Below are positions 32,610-41,215 of a stretch of 45,478 nucleotides of DNA, piece by piece. This DNA comes from an uncultured Paenibacillaceae bacterium. GTDB taxonomy: Bacteria; Bacillota; Bacilli; Paenibacillales; DA-C8. Within the stretch, counting starts at the first letter, position 1; each line of letters opens with the position of its first letter. Position numbers and translations under genes: made by a program. Location: positions 1 to 45,478 of the forward strand of contig CALGAO010000137.1 of the NCBI GenBank assembly GCA_937957685.1, in the 5' to 3' direction. The notes under the pieces are model-generated. The model worked only from the letters and a program-made list of their open reading frames with translations, was not told the DNA's origin and did no database searches.

Positions 32610-33482
32610 TTGCGTACCAACAACCTCGCCAACGTGCTCAGAACGGTGCTTCCGCTTCTCGCTGGCACAGCCATCTACGCGTTCGGGCTTCATATGTTTG
32701 TAATCCCCAATCAGTTCATGGAAGGCGGAGTGACCGGCATCACCATCCTGCTGAACTATATGTTCGGCCTTCCCCCGTCGATCATGACCCTCCTGATCAA
32801 CATCCCGCTGTTTGTCATCGGCTGGCGATTCATCGGAAGGACCGCCATGCTGTATACGATCGCCGGGACGTTGTCGCTGTCCTTTTTCCTCTGGGTCATG
32901 GAGTTCCTGATCGACCGCGACATCATCCAACCGTTCCATACGGAGCAGGATTACTTCCTCGCCACCTTGTACGCGGGGGTAACCCTTGGCGCGGGCCTCG
33001 GCATCGTCTTCCGCTACGGCGCCACAACCGGCGGCTCCGACATCATCGCCCGCATCATGGGCAAATTGCGCGGCTGGCCGATGGGCAGAACCCTGCTGTG
33101 GATCGATGCGCTCGTGATCGGCGCTTCCTTCCTGTATATCGAGCGGGAGAAGATCCTGTATACCCTGGTCATCGTCTTCATCGCCACCAGGCTGATCGAC
33201 TTTATCCAGGAAGGCGCTTATGCAGCGCGCGCCTTCACCATCATCACCACCGAGGGAACGAAAATGGCCGATCTCATCACCACTGAGATCGACCGCGGCG
33301 TGACCCTGTTCCCGGCCAGGGGCGCCTATTCCAAACAACCCAAGGAAGTCCTCTATTGCGTCGTGGCGAAGCAGGAGGTGCACCGCCTGAAGCAGCTCGT
33401 GCGCTCTGTGGACCCGAAGGCATTTATGATCATCAGCGAGGTGCAGGACGTGCTGGGCGAAGGCTTCCGGGCCGAGGAATGA
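32610..33482 (+). CDS. YitT-family membrane protein (YpjC-like)
   Basis: A 290-residue protein with about five transmembrane segments in residues 8-190 (for example VLRTVLPLLAGTAIYAFGLHMF, IMTLLINIPLFVIGWRFI, ILYTLVIVFIATRLIDFI) and a C-terminal soluble DUF2179 domain (about 200-285, FTIITTEGTKMADLI and the later DPKAFMIISEVQDVLGEGF). The function of the family is unknown. TTG 32610 is chosen since GGAGG lies seven bases upstream. The gene is opposite in direction to its neighbours. TTGACA at 32553-32558 may be its -35 box. It ends 18 bases from the convergent ypjB. Confidence 0.88.
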   Translation: MRTNNLANVLRTVLPLLAGTAIYAFGLHMFVIPNQFMEGGVTGITILLNYMFGLPPSIMTLLINIPLFVIGWRFIGRTAMLYTIAGTLSLSFFLWVMEFLIDRDIIQPFHTEQDYFLATLYAGVTLGAGLGIVFRYGATTGGSDIIARIMGKLRGWPMGRTLLWIDALVIGASFLYIEREKILYTLVIVFIATRLIDFIQEGAYAARAFTIITTEGTKMADLITTEIDRGVTLFPARGAYSKQPKEVLYCVVAKQEVHRLKQLVRSVDPKAFMIISEVQDVLGEGFRAEE

Positions 33483-33500
33483 CCCGCAGCCGGGCGGCTG

Positions 33501-34376
33501 CTATTCGACCCGCTTGCCGCCTCCGCTGACCGGCTTGATCTGCCGCTCGCTCTCATACTTGCGCCAGGCAACGAAGCACAGCACCGTCACGATGATCGAG
33601 CCGATCACCAGCGACCAATAGATCGGGCGTTGCTCCACATCGAGCGGCGTGTAGGCGGACATCTCCTGCTTCCTGAACAGCTCATTCCAGGCCCGCATGA
33701 GTTCATCCACGTTCTGAAGCGCCGCCTCTCCCTGGCTGCCCGCCTGCTGCATGAAGTAGGCGATCAGCGACTCGATCCTGCCACTCGCTTCCGGCGGACG
33801 CGAGATCAATACGGCGGGGCGTATGACCGCATAGTGAGCTTGCAGCTGCTGCGCCGACAGGATGATGTTCTGCCCGGATCTCACCGCCTCCCTGAGCTGC
33901 TCCGTATCGGACTTCAGCGTCTGATAGTACTCATGCCAGAGCGGCTGATGCTTGTGCAGCAGCGCATCGGTAGACAGGCGCACCTGGGCGGCGGCCATCC
34001 TCAGCCGATCCGGCTCCGTCTGCACCGCGTTCATCAGCCTGCGCGCATTGGTGATCGCCTGCGTCAGCGCTTCCAGACCCTCCACCGTCGTGATGCCGGC
34101 AAATTCCATGCCGACGACCTGGTCGCCGATGCTCCTGATCAGCTCACGAGCTTCCAGGAGACGGCCCTCCATCACTTCCTCGTACATCCTGTCCGCGGTT
34201 TCATCCAGCACCTGCAGCTGTTTCAGGCGCGCCGGATCGATGGCGGCCCCGTCATGATTCCCTCCTGCCGCCTGCTCTCCGCCCTTATGCTCGCCGCCAT
34301 GGCACGCGGCAAGAAGCAGAGTCACCAGCATCAAGAGCCATGCGGCAGACAGCCATCTTCCATGTCTGACGAACAT
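33501..34376 (-). CDS. ypjB: Sporulation protein YpjB
   Basis: A 291-residue protein with a lipoprotein-like or signal-type N terminus (LSAAWLLMLVTLLLAACHGG, cysteine at about residue 25), a helical outside domain (about 45-240) and a C-terminal transmembrane segment (about 254-275, IYWSLVIGSIIVTVLCFVAW). It matches the Bacillus YpjB family by length, layout and position next to ypjA and qcrABC. The exact role in sporulation is unknown. Its start lies about 50 bases after ypjA on the same strand. Confidence 0.8.
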   Translation of the reverse strand: MFVRHGRWLSAAWLLMLVTLLLAACHGGEHKGGEQAAGGNHDGAAIDPARLKQLQVLDETADRMYEEVMEGRLLEARELIRSIGDQVVGMEFAGITTVEGLEALTQAITNARRLMNAVQTEPDRLRMAAAQVRLSTDALLHKHQPLWHEYYQTLKSDTEQLREAVRSGQNIILSAQQLQAHYAVIRPAVLISRPPEASGRIESLIAYFMQQAGSQGEAALQNVDELMRAWNELFRKQEMSAYTPLDVEQRPIYWSLVIGSIIVTVLCFVAWRKYESERQIKPVSGGGKRVE

Positions 34377-34425
34377 CGGACATCCCTCCCTAATCCATTC
34401 TTATGGAGGGATGTCCACATTTAGA

Positions 34426-35190
34426 CTATGACACTTGCAAGTTTCGTCTCCGCAGAAGGATGAACATGGCCGCAAGCGCGATCGAGACCACGCTCATCGC
34501 GAAGGTAAACAGCTCGATCCTGTCCAGGTAAGGATGAAGATGCTGCGACAGCCACGGATAGACGCTCAGACCGTAATCCATCACGTCGTTGCTCAATGTC
34601 CAGAGCGCCACCCAGGCCAGATGGACGTAGCGATAGCGGAAATACTTCCCATAGATGCAAACCGCTAACGCCATCGCCAGATGAGAGGCTGTCAGCATGC
34701 CATGCTCCCAGACATAGGGCTCGCCCAGCGCATAGGCCCAGTAGATCATGACGACAGCCCAGATGCCGTATTTGAACATCGTCACCAGCGCGAAGGCCTC
34801 CACAAATCCGCGCACGAAACCGATTGGCCGATCCCGCCCGTCCAGCTGCGGCAACTGCCCGCGCCGCCGATCCCACTCCAGGAACAGCATGGCGAAGGTG
34901 AAGAACAGGCTGGCGGTCGGGCTGTCCGGTACAAACGGCAACAGCCAGGGCGCCATATGCCGGGCAGTATAAACAAGCTGCGACCAATACCAATAGTAGC
35001 CGTAGATCGTGCCGAGACCAACGCCGATGATCAAGGTGTGCAGCAGCCAGCCGCTCAGCAGCGTCTCTTTGCTCCAGAACCATTTCCATACTCCGCTTAT
35101 CGATGACAAGGCGATCCCCCCATATCCATGCCAAAAAGGGTGACCCGCCGCATCCGATTGATCTGCGGGCGAATCACCCTCCTGTGACAT
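34426..35190 (-). CDS. ypjA: DUF1405 membrane protein (YpjA-like)
   Basis: A 254-residue integral membrane protein with six or so hydrophobic segments (LLSGWLLHTLIIGVGLGTIYG, LVTMFKYGIWAVVMIYWAYAL, VVSIALAAMFILL). It matches the DUF1405 family, to which B. subtilis YpjA belongs, and it holds the same position between qcrC and ypjB. The N-terminal 25 residues are hydrophilic. Its start lies seven bases after the qcrC stop, so it is probably read through from qcrABC, but a link to respiration is inference from position. Confidence 0.82.
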   Translation of the reverse strand: MSQEGDSPADQSDAAGHPFWHGYGGIALSSISGVWKWFWSKETLLSGWLLHTLIIGVGLGTIYGYYWYWSQLVYTARHMAPWLLPFVPDSPTASLFFTFAMLFLEWDRRRGQLPQLDGRDRPIGFVRGFVEAFALVTMFKYGIWAVVMIYWAYALGEPYVWEHGMLTASHLAMALAVCIYGKYFRYRYVHLAWVALWTLSNDVMDYGLSVYPWLSQHLHPYLDRIELFTFAMSVVSIALAAMFILLRRRNLQVS

Positions 35191-35196
35191 TTGCGC

Positions 35197-36072
35197 TTAT
35201 TCTGTCGGTGCTTTCTGCTTGGCGAGCCATTCAGCCAGCACGCGAAGATCGTCTTCAGTCAGCCCTTTGTTCAGGTTGTCATCCAGTTGGGCTGGCATCG
35301 TCCTGATGCCGTTCACGATGATATCGTGAATCTCGTCGGCTGTATACTTGTCGCCGATGCCTCTGAGCGACGGAGCAAAGGAAGAGCCTTCAATCTCCGT
35401 GCCATGGCAGGTCAGACAGGTCGAATTGTTCAGGATCTCGTAACCTTCCTCGTCCGTTGCCACGAGCGGAACCTTCTCCTCCGGAACCATGGTGGCCCCG
35501 GCGTTGATCTGACCTTCCTTGATCAGTCTTGCGCGCTCGATGTGCTCCGGTTCGATGCCTCGCTTCTCCAGCTCATGCTCGTAGTGCGTCCACGCGATAT
35601 AAGTCAGGTAGATCATCGAGACGAGTGTCAGCAGCATGATGCCGGATGCCACCGGACGCTTGTACCAGCGACGATCCTTGCCTCTGTCCAGCCAGGGCGC
35701 AAGCAGCAGGCCGCCAAAGGCAACGCCCGGAACGAGCACCGCGCCGAACATGACAAGGCTCTGGGTGACATAGCCATATTTCAGGAACTGGTACAGGAAC
35801 AGGAAGTACCAGTCAGGCATCGGGATAAACGATGTATTGGTCGGGTCAGCCGGATAACCGAGCGGAGACGGGTGAGACATGACCAATACCATGAAGCCTA
35901 CCAATACGACAGCACCAACCATCCATTCCTTGAGCAGGAAATTCGGAATGAACGCTTCCGTTTTGCCCGGATAGGCCGAATAATCTTGCGGGATGTTGGT
36001 TCTTTGGACCTTGCGGACGCGAGAATCTCCGATGTATACGACTTTTTCATTATTGTTGTGATCATGTGCCAT
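35197..36072 (-). CDS. qcrC: Menaquinol:cytochrome c reductase, cytochrome b/c subunit
   Basis: The third subunit of the Gram-positive bc complex, a fusion of subunit IV-type membrane helices and a cytochrome c domain. The quinol site motif PDWY is at 86-89, three hydrophobic segments lie in residues 50-160, and the single c-type heme site is C219-L-T-C-H223 with a likely axial methionine at M259. The 291 residues match the Bacillus QcrC. The heme domain lies on the outer face of the membrane. It follows qcrB by 18 bases. Confidence 0.96.
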   Translation of the reverse strand: MAHDHNNNEKVVYIGDSRVRKVQRTNIPQDYSAYPGKTEAFIPNFLLKEWMVGAVVLVGFMVLVMSHPSPLGYPADPTNTSFIPMPDWYFLFLYQFLKYGYVTQSLVMFGAVLVPGVAFGGLLLAPWLDRGKDRRWYKRPVASGIMLLTLVSMIYLTYIAWTHYEHELEKRGIEPEHIERARLIKEGQINAGATMVPEEKVPLVATDEEGYEILNNSTCLTCHGTEIEGSSFAPSLRGIGDKYTADEIHDIIVNGIRTMPAQLDDNLNKGLTEDDLRVLAEWLAKQKAPTE

Positions 36073-36090
36073 GTGAGCTGCCCCCTTCCA

Positions 36091-36762
36091 TTATAGCGGT
36101 CCCGAGATGCCCTGCCTGCGGATCATGATGAAGTGAACGGCCAGGAGACCGAGCAGAGCTGCTGGCAAGATGAAGACATGAAGCGCGAAGAAACGTGTCA
36201 ACGTCTGCGCACCTACGATATCGCCGCCCTGCAGGAATTCCTTGATCAGGTCACCGATGAACGGTACGGAGCTGGCAATCTCGATACCGACCTTGGTTGC
36301 GAACAGCGCCTTGTTATCCCACGGCAACAGATATCCCGTGAATCCGAGACCGAGAATAACGGCAAAGATGAGCACGCCTACAACCCAGTTCATCTCACGC
36401 GGAGCCTTGTAAGCGCCGGTGAAGAACACGCGAAGCGTATGTAAGAACATCATCACGATAACGAGCGAAGCGCCCCAGTGGTGCATGCCGCGAACGATAT
36501 CGCCGAATTGGACCTTGTATTGCAGATAGTCGACGGATGTATAGGCGTTGATAATATCCGGAACATAATACATCGTCAGAAAGACTCCGGACAGCACCTG
36601 GATCATGACCAGGAAGAACGTCAGCCCGCCGAAGCAGTAAACGAACGCTGAGAAGTGATGAGCCGGGTTGACATGCTCCGGCACCTCGTGATCGGCAACA
36701 TCACGCCACAGCGGTGTGATGTCCAGGCGTTCGTCTATCCAATTGTAGAGTTTGTTCATCAT
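36091..36762 (-). CDS. qcrB: Menaquinol:cytochrome c reductase, cytochrome b6 subunit
   Basis: The heme b-binding membrane subunit, 223 residues, four transmembrane helices, very close to B. subtilis QcrB as I know it. Heme-binding histidines are present in the PAHHFSAFVYCFGG and RGMHHWGASLVIVMMFLHTLRVFF blocks (H94, H108) and later in the third and fourth helices. C43 (VYCFGG) is at the position that binds an additional heme covalently in the b6-type and Bacillus proteins. It lies between qcrA and qcrC in the operon and ends GISGPL. Confidence 0.97.
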   Translation of the reverse strand: MMNKLYNWIDERLDITPLWRDVADHEVPEHVNPAHHFSAFVYCFGGLTFFLVMIQVLSGVFLTMYYVPDIINAYTSVDYLQYKVQFGDIVRGMHHWGASLVIVMMFLHTLRVFFTGAYKAPREMNWVVGVLIFAVILGLGFTGYLLPWDNKALFATKVGIEIASSVPFIGDLIKEFLQGGDIVGAQTLTRFFALHVFILPAALLGLLAVHFIMIRRQGISGPL

Positions 36763-36782
36763 TTTGGTTCTTTACGCCCCTT

Positions 36783-37325
36783 TCACACGCGCGAGTTGGC
36801 CTTGAGAGGACCGATATAGACGTACCCGTCCTTGACCTGCACATCGTACTCATCAAGCGGTGCAGACGCTACAGCGAGCTCCTTGCCGTCGACCGTGTAT
36901 CTTGCGCCATGGCATGGACAGAAGAACTCGTTGCTGTGGCCCTCCGGCGCCCAGTTCACCGTACAGCCAAGATGCTTGCACGTCGGTGACAGGGCATAGA
37001 TCTGGCCGTCAGCCCCCCGGGCCACCCAGGCTTCCATCTTCGGTTCACTGTAATACCATCCGTCCACTTGCGAGATGGTGAATTTGACACTCGTAGGAGT
37101 TGAGGTGATCGTGCTTTCCTCAACCGTCTTGACATAATTGCTGCTGGCGCTGGGCTGCAGCAGAGGATCGATCGCAAACCGCAGATTCCACACGAGCGGG
37201 ATGCCGATGAGAAAGCCGCCTGTACCGCCAAGCGTATAATTCAAAAATTGACGGCGAGACATTTCGCGTTTCTTGCCCTTTGGATGTTCTTCAGCGCTGT
37301 GATGATTCGTAGTATGTTCGCTCAT
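36783..37325 (-). CDS. qcrA: Menaquinol:cytochrome c reductase, Rieske iron-sulfur subunit
   Basis: A Rieske [2Fe-2S] protein of 180 residues. A twin-arginine-like start (MSRRQFLNYTLGGTGG, residues 22-37) precedes the anchoring helix (35-47). Cluster ligands are C116-x-H118 and C136-x2-H139, with C121 and C138 forming the usual disulfide. The protein lies outside the membrane. ATG 37325 is preferred, with GGGGG ten bases upstream. It is the first gene of qcrA-qcrB-qcrC; a strong promoter lies 75 bases before it. Confidence 0.96.
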   Translation of the reverse strand: MSEHTTNHHSAEEHPKGKKREMSRRQFLNYTLGGTGGFLIGIPLVWNLRFAIDPLLQPSASSNYVKTVEESTITSTPTSVKFTISQVDGWYYSEPKMEAWVARGADGQIYALSPTCKHLGCTVNWAPEGHSNEFFCPCHGARYTVDGKELAVASAPLDEYDVQVKDGYVYIGPLKANSRV

Positions 37326-37398
37326 CAACCATTAACCCCCTTCGTCGTAACATGATCAGTCATCGTTCAATTTACCGTCTCCTCATAAGACATAATAA

Positions 37399-37427
37399 TA
37401 ATAGCCCAGAGGTTTGAGAGCGTCAAG
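37399..37427 (-). promoter_or_regulatory. Promoter of the qcrABC operon
   Basis: On the minus strand TTGACG and TATTAT are separated by exactly 17 bases, close to the vegetative consensus, about 75-100 bases upstream of qcrA. It lies in a low-GC gap between qcrA and the DUF2487 gene. No Rex or CcpA site was clear beside it. Confidence 0.75.
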
Positions 37428-37609
37428 AATCGCTTGGAAGCATCGGACTCATATTAATTGAGGTTTCAACGATTTGTTAGGAATTTGTCACAACTGATTC
37501 CCGGCGCCTGACCGGTCTCATGCGGTCGGTTATGTAATGCTAACAGCGAGCGCACTTGACAGCAAGAAATGCCATCCTTAATTAATATGTTCGTCAGAAC
37601 GGATTTGTA

Positions 37610-38005
37610 TTAGCGCCACAGCTCGGCGATGAGCCTCGTGGCTTCCGCTGAGTTGGCCGGCGTTATGACCAGATCGGCGCCAGCCCTGAGGCCGCTGCCC
37701 AGCTCATCGTCCGCTGTCACGATCACCACATGGCGAAAGCCGACTTCGCGCAACCTCTCCACAGACATGGCGAGCTGCTCATCCAGCCGCTCCCGATCGG
37801 GGGCATATTGCCAGGCCGGATAGGTGACCGTCCTGCCGCGGTAAGGCCGCTCGATCAGGTCCAGCACATCCCTCAGCTCCTCCAGGCGCTCCGCCGCTTC
37901 CACCGGCGACTCGCTTCCGTCGAGCCCGGTCACGGGCAGCAGACAAGTGTCCAGATAAGGCTTGAGCGCAGGCCATTCTTCCTTCTTGATCTCGCTGAAC
38001 TTCAT
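37610..38005 (-). CDS. DUF2487 protein (YpiF-like)
   Basis: A 131-residue cytoplasmic protein that resembles the DUF2487 family (B. subtilis YpiF), which also lies immediately before qcrA. Visible features are MKFSEIKKEEWPALKPYLDTCLLPVTGLDG at the start (as two blocks) and a Rossmann-like C-terminal part (RHVVIVTADDELGSGLRAGADLVIT). No catalytic residues are recognised and the function is unknown. Its start overlaps the stop of the gamma-carbonic anhydrase gene (ATGA). Confidence 0.75.
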   Translation of the reverse strand: MKFSEIKKEEWPALKPYLDTCLLPVTGLDGSESPVEAAERLEELRDVLDLIERPYRGRTVTYPAWQYAPDRERLDEQLAMSVERLREVGFRHVVIVTADDELGSGLRAGADLVITPANSAEATRLIAELWR

Positions 38006-38526
38006 GTTTCATCACCTGCCTGCTCCATCATATATTGCCGTCCCTTCTCCACATAGCTGCTCGTCGTCTTGCTCAGACGCATCAGATCCTGCTCGTCCAG
38101 TTCGCGAACGACGCGCGCCGGCGATCCGAGCGCCAGCGTCCGAGGCGGGATGACGGTGTTCTCGGTCACGACGGATCCGGCGCCGATCAGGGCGTATTCG
38201 CCGATCTCCGCGCCATTGAGCACGACCGCTCCCATGCCGATCAGGGCACCGCGTCGGATCGTGCAGCCGTGAACGATCGCCGAATGGCCGACCGACACAT
38301 CATCCTCGATGACGAGCGGTTGCCCGCTGTTCACGTGGCCCACGACATTGTCCTGGATATTGCACCGCTCACCGATGACCACCGGAGCCAGATCGCCGCG
38401 CAATACCGCATTGAACCAGATCGAGCTCTGCGCGCCGATACGCACATCGCCGACGATCTGTGAGCCGGGGGCCATGTAAACCGTGGGATGGACTTCGGGA
38501 ACTCGCCCTTGAAATGGAACCAGCAC
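38002..38526 (-). CDS. Gamma-carbonic anhydrase family protein
   Basis: A left-handed beta-helix trimeric enzyme of the gamma-carbonic anhydrase/YrdA family, 174 residues. The three zinc ligands are H64, H81 and H86 (VGHVNSG and VGHSAIVHGCTI). The supporting RGD (43-45) and QDN (58-60) residues are also kept. The hexapeptide repeats occupy residues 22-150 and a C-terminal helix follows. Members are carbonic anhydrases or related hydrolases/acyltransferases; activity here is not proved. It overlaps the next gene by four bases. Confidence 0.9.
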   Translation of the reverse strand: MLVPFQGRVPEVHPTVYMAPGSQIVGDVRIGAQSSIWFNAVLRGDLAPVVIGERCNIQDNVVGHVNSGQPLVIEDDVSVGHSAIVHGCTIRRGALIGMGAVVLNGAEIGEYALIGAGSVVTENTVIPPRTLALGSPARVVRELDEQDLMRLSKTTSSYVEKGRQYMMEQAGDET

Positions 38527-38587
38527 CTGATCAACCTCCTCAAGGTCCAGGATCTTCCTCCATGGATGGACCGCCGCACAGATTGTA

Positions 38588-39760
38588 TCAATAGAGCTGC
38601 TCCCATGTCAATGTCGGCTCCTGATCCAGCTCGATCTTCTCTTCCTCCGGCACGTAGGTGCCGCTGATGACATGATCGCCCAGTCTGGTCAGGCGGACGA
38701 CCGCCCCGTGCTCCGGATCATCCCCCAGCTGCATAAGTCCGAGATGCATCATCATGCGGATGATGCGAAGCTCCAGGATCTGCTCGGGCGAATCGAAATA
38801 ATACGGCTCGATCATCCGGCCAAGCGCCCGATGCAGGGAATGAACGGCAGTCCAGCGGCCGCACAGACGATGCAGCCAGGATACGAGCGCTTGCAGGTTG
38901 GGGATCGCTCCCTTGTACAACTTGAGCCAGAACCTGTAGATGTCCATCATGTTTTCCGCGACCTGCTTCTTCACTCGCTCCTCGCCCAGTTCGGTCAGCC
39001 TCAGCCTGCCCGTCTGCTCCTCGATCAGTCCGGCATAATAGCAATAGTCGTAGATCAACGAGAAACGGTCCGGATAGTCCCTGAACTTCCGGCCGTACCC
39101 GAAACGCCATCCCCGCGTCCTGAGAGCCTCTTCCTGGACCTGAAGCAGCCCCAGGATGTTCTGCAGCGTACGTTTGTACATCGTTCCGTCGATCGTCAGC
39201 TCTATCTCGTTCTGATACACATAACGCAGGAATCGGAGCACATCCTGCACGATGATCATCTGCTCGTCCCGATAGGCGGCAGGCTGATCGATATATTGAA
39301 GCTGTCGGCTCAAATAACCGGTGTAGCAGTCGCTGAAACGACGCTTCACATCCTCCGGGATGCGATAGAGATATTTGGTCTGTTGGGAATGACCGTTGAA
39401 CAACCAGCCGCGCTGCTTGAAGCGGACGATCGTCTCGCGCGGATTCAATTCCTGCCCGGTCTCCGCCCCTCCGTCACCGGACGTTTCCCCGCGTTGCCTG
39501 CCCGACTGCTTCACGATCGCCATCAGTTCCTCCAGACTGAAATAGGAGCGCTTGTCGAACAGCAGCCGGTTCATCAGGCGTATATCCTCATCCGTCAGAT
39601 CATGCAGCTGCTGTTCAAACGTGTCCCTCCGGTTCAGCGTGGTGAGGATCGTCTGGATCAGCTCATTCTTCGAGTGGCTGTTGCAGTCGCAATTATAGTG
39701 CTTCGCGATCGCGCCGAGCAGGCCGATGTCCGCATATCCCAACATATCCGACAAATTCAT
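38588..39760 (-). CDS. Unrecognised 390-residue protein
   Basis: I do not recognise this family. The protein is cytoplasmic, without signal or membrane segment, rich in aromatic and charged residues, and mainly helical. The N terminus (LGAIAKHYNCDCNSHSKNEL, then LTDEDIRLMNRLLFDKRSYFSLEEL) looks like a small helical domain of the sort that precedes some helicases. A glycine/glutamate linker near residues 88-105 separates it from a larger part with several winged-helix-like segments (RFSLIYDYCYYAGLIEEQTGRLRLTELGE in two blocks). It stands alone between the gamma-carbonic anhydrase and the phosphatase. Confidence 0.65.
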   Translation of the reverse strand: MNLSDMLGYADIGLLGAIAKHYNCDCNSHSKNELIQTILTTLNRRDTFEQQLHDLTDEDIRLMNRLLFDKRSYFSLEELMAIVKQSGRQRGETSGDGGAETGQELNPRETIVRFKQRGWLFNGHSQQTKYLYRIPEDVKRRFSDCYTGYLSRQLQYIDQPAAYRDEQMIIVQDVLRFLRYVYQNEIELTIDGTMYKRTLQNILGLLQVQEEALRTRGWRFGYGRKFRDYPDRFSLIYDYCYYAGLIEEQTGRLRLTELGEERVKKQVAENMMDIYRFWLKLYKGAIPNLQALVSWLHRLCGRWTAVHSLHRALGRMIEPYYFDSPEQILELRIIRMMMHLGLMQLGDDPEHGAVVRLTRLGDHVISGTYVPEEEKIELDQEPTLTWEQLY

Positions 39761-39825
39761 CGCTCATCCCTCCGTACTGATTGACAAGTTGTCGCACAGT
39801 ACCATTATGGGATGATATGTAAAAT

Positions 39826-40419
39826 TTATTCGGAGCCCTTCCGCCCGTCTTCATAATGCGACATGCAGTTGTGCAGCTCGACCTGCCACCTTCCGTCGAC
39901 CTGCCTCATGATCGTCAGCGAGGCGTTGCCGATGCGCACATCGGGCAGGTCAGGAGCGAGCAAGGTGAACAGCCGCTTCAGGAAGCCTCCGTGGCTGACC
40001 ACCAGGATGCGGTTCTCACCTCTGCCCATCACCTCGCTCAGGAACTGCCGTCCTCTCTCCAGCACCTGCTCCTCCGGCTCGATGCCAGCCAGCTCTTCCA
40101 GCCGGTCGCCGAAGCGGGCTTCCCTCTCCTCTGCGGTCAATCCCTCAGCCAGCCCGAAGCCCCGCTCCCTCAGTCTGGCATCTATCCTGATATCGCCCAG
40201 CCGCAGGCTGTCGCGGATATATCGGGCCGTTTCCCTGGCGCGCATCAGGTCACTGCTGTATATGACATCCCAACCCATGCCTTCGTCCGCCAGACGTCTG
40301 GCGAGCTTCTTCGCCTGGCTGATCCCTTCGTCATTCAGCGGGATATCCGTCTGCCCCTGCAGCCTGCCGGCCAGGTTCCAGTCCGTTACGCCGTGTCGGA
40401 TAAGTCCCAATGTTGTCAT
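39826..40419 (-). CDS. Histidine phosphatase family protein
   Basis: A 197-residue member of the phosphoglycerate mutase-like histidine phosphatase superfamily. The phosphoacceptor motif is LIRHGVTDWNLAGRLQG (H9 with R8), followed by DIPLNDEG, and the second catalytic histidine lies in VVSHGGFLKRLF (about residue 149). Arginine and glutamate residues of the pocket (RARETAR, RERGFGLAEG) are present. Members include phosphoglycerate mutases, cobalamin phosphatases and general phosphatases; nearby genes do not settle the substrate. Confidence 0.88.
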   Translation of the reverse strand: MTTLGLIRHGVTDWNLAGRLQGQTDIPLNDEGISQAKKLARRLADEGMGWDVIYSSDLMRARETARYIRDSLRLGDIRIDARLRERGFGLAEGLTAEEREARFGDRLEELAGIEPEEQVLERGRQFLSEVMGRGENRILVVSHGGFLKRLFTLLAPDLPDVRIGNASLTIMRQVDGRWQVELHNCMSHYEDGRKGSE

Positions 40420-40502
40420 CCAATCTCCTCCGCCTGCTCAGGTTTTTATTAGTATAAACGTTCACGGCACAGCGCTCAATCGGAAAATCACCGCACACAG
40501 CA

Positions 40503-40561
40503 ATGCTCTCCTCGAAACAGGACCTGAATCAACCATTCACGTCCAGCTTCGAGGAGAGCAT
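40503..40561. repeat. Perfect 14-bp inverted repeat
   Basis: ATGCTCTCCTCGAA (40503-40516) and TTCGAGGAGAGCAT (40548-40561) are exact complements. The 31-base loop holds further nested arms GGAC/GTCC and TGAAT/ATTCA, so the element can fold as one long hairpin on either strand. It lies after the anti-sigma gene, where a terminator would be expected, but neither side has a T run. Confidence 0.85.
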
Positions 40562-40603
40562 CAGACAATCGCGGGCAGTATTCCGATATGGCAGGTCAAA
40601 CGA

Positions 40604-41215
40604 TCAGGCGCGCAGCCTGGACAGCCAGTTCATGATCAACAGCGAGCATACGATGCCGATGATGGAGACGACGATCAGATAATCCGGATACGAATCGACC
40701 GGGCCGATATCCAGGACGAACGGCGCGGAGATGCTCGCCGTCGGAATCTCCTGGCTGAACATGGCCAGTTGCGTCGGGTTGTCCCCGGATGCGCTGATGA
40801 CCGGAACGATCCCCGGCCGGAACGCGTAGGCTTCGTGCGACTGGCCATCGTCCGTCATCAGCGAATAAATGAAGCTGGAGATGAACAAGGCAAGGCAGAA
40901 GCCGATCACCGCGCTGATCCGATATTTCATGGATTTCGTCAAGGAATAGGCTCTTTCCGCCACCGGCAGTCTCCAGGATTCATCCATGTAGATCCTGTCC
41001 ATGACCGATGCTGCGATCGAGCGCCTCGGGATCGCGGGCTCATCCAGATTCATGCCGACCTGGGAGATCAGGCGATAGCTTTCCTCCCAGAGCTTGAATT
41101 CTTCCGCACACGCGGGACATCTGCGGATGTGTTCATCGACCGCAACGCGTCTGAGATCATGCTCCGGAAGATCCCGGTACAGGCCTATGAGTTCTTGTAT
41201 ATGGCTGCAATTCAT
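40604..41215 (-). CDS. Anti-sigma factor with zinc-binding domain
   Basis: A 203-residue membrane protein. The N terminus is an anti-sigma zinc domain: H29-x3-C33-x2-C36, with C3 as a possible fourth ligand. Two hydrophobic segments follow, at about residues 108-128 (ISAVIGFCLALFISSFIYSL) and 180-197 (YLIVVSIIGIVCSLLIMNW), with an intervening stretch that should lie outside. It is overlapped by the sigma gene upstream (ATGA), the usual sigma/anti-sigma coupling. The signal and the release mechanism (proteolysis or zinc/thiol change) are unknown. Confidence 0.88.
   Translation of the reverse strand: MNCSHIQELIGLYRDLPEHDLRRVAVDEHIRRCPACAEEFKLWEESYRLISQVGMNLDEPAIPRRSIAASVMDRIYMDESWRLPVAERAYSLTKSMKYRISAVIGFCLALFISSFIYSLMTDDGQSHEAYAFRPGIVPVISASGDNPTQLAMFSQEIPTASISAPFVLDIGPVDSYPDYLIVVSIIGIVCSLLIMNWLSRLRA

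Noticed and set aside
37428..37609. Rex operator near qcrA
   Set aside because: A partial TTGTCACAA near 37487 resembles half of the site, but the full TTGTGA-N6-TCACAA form is not present.
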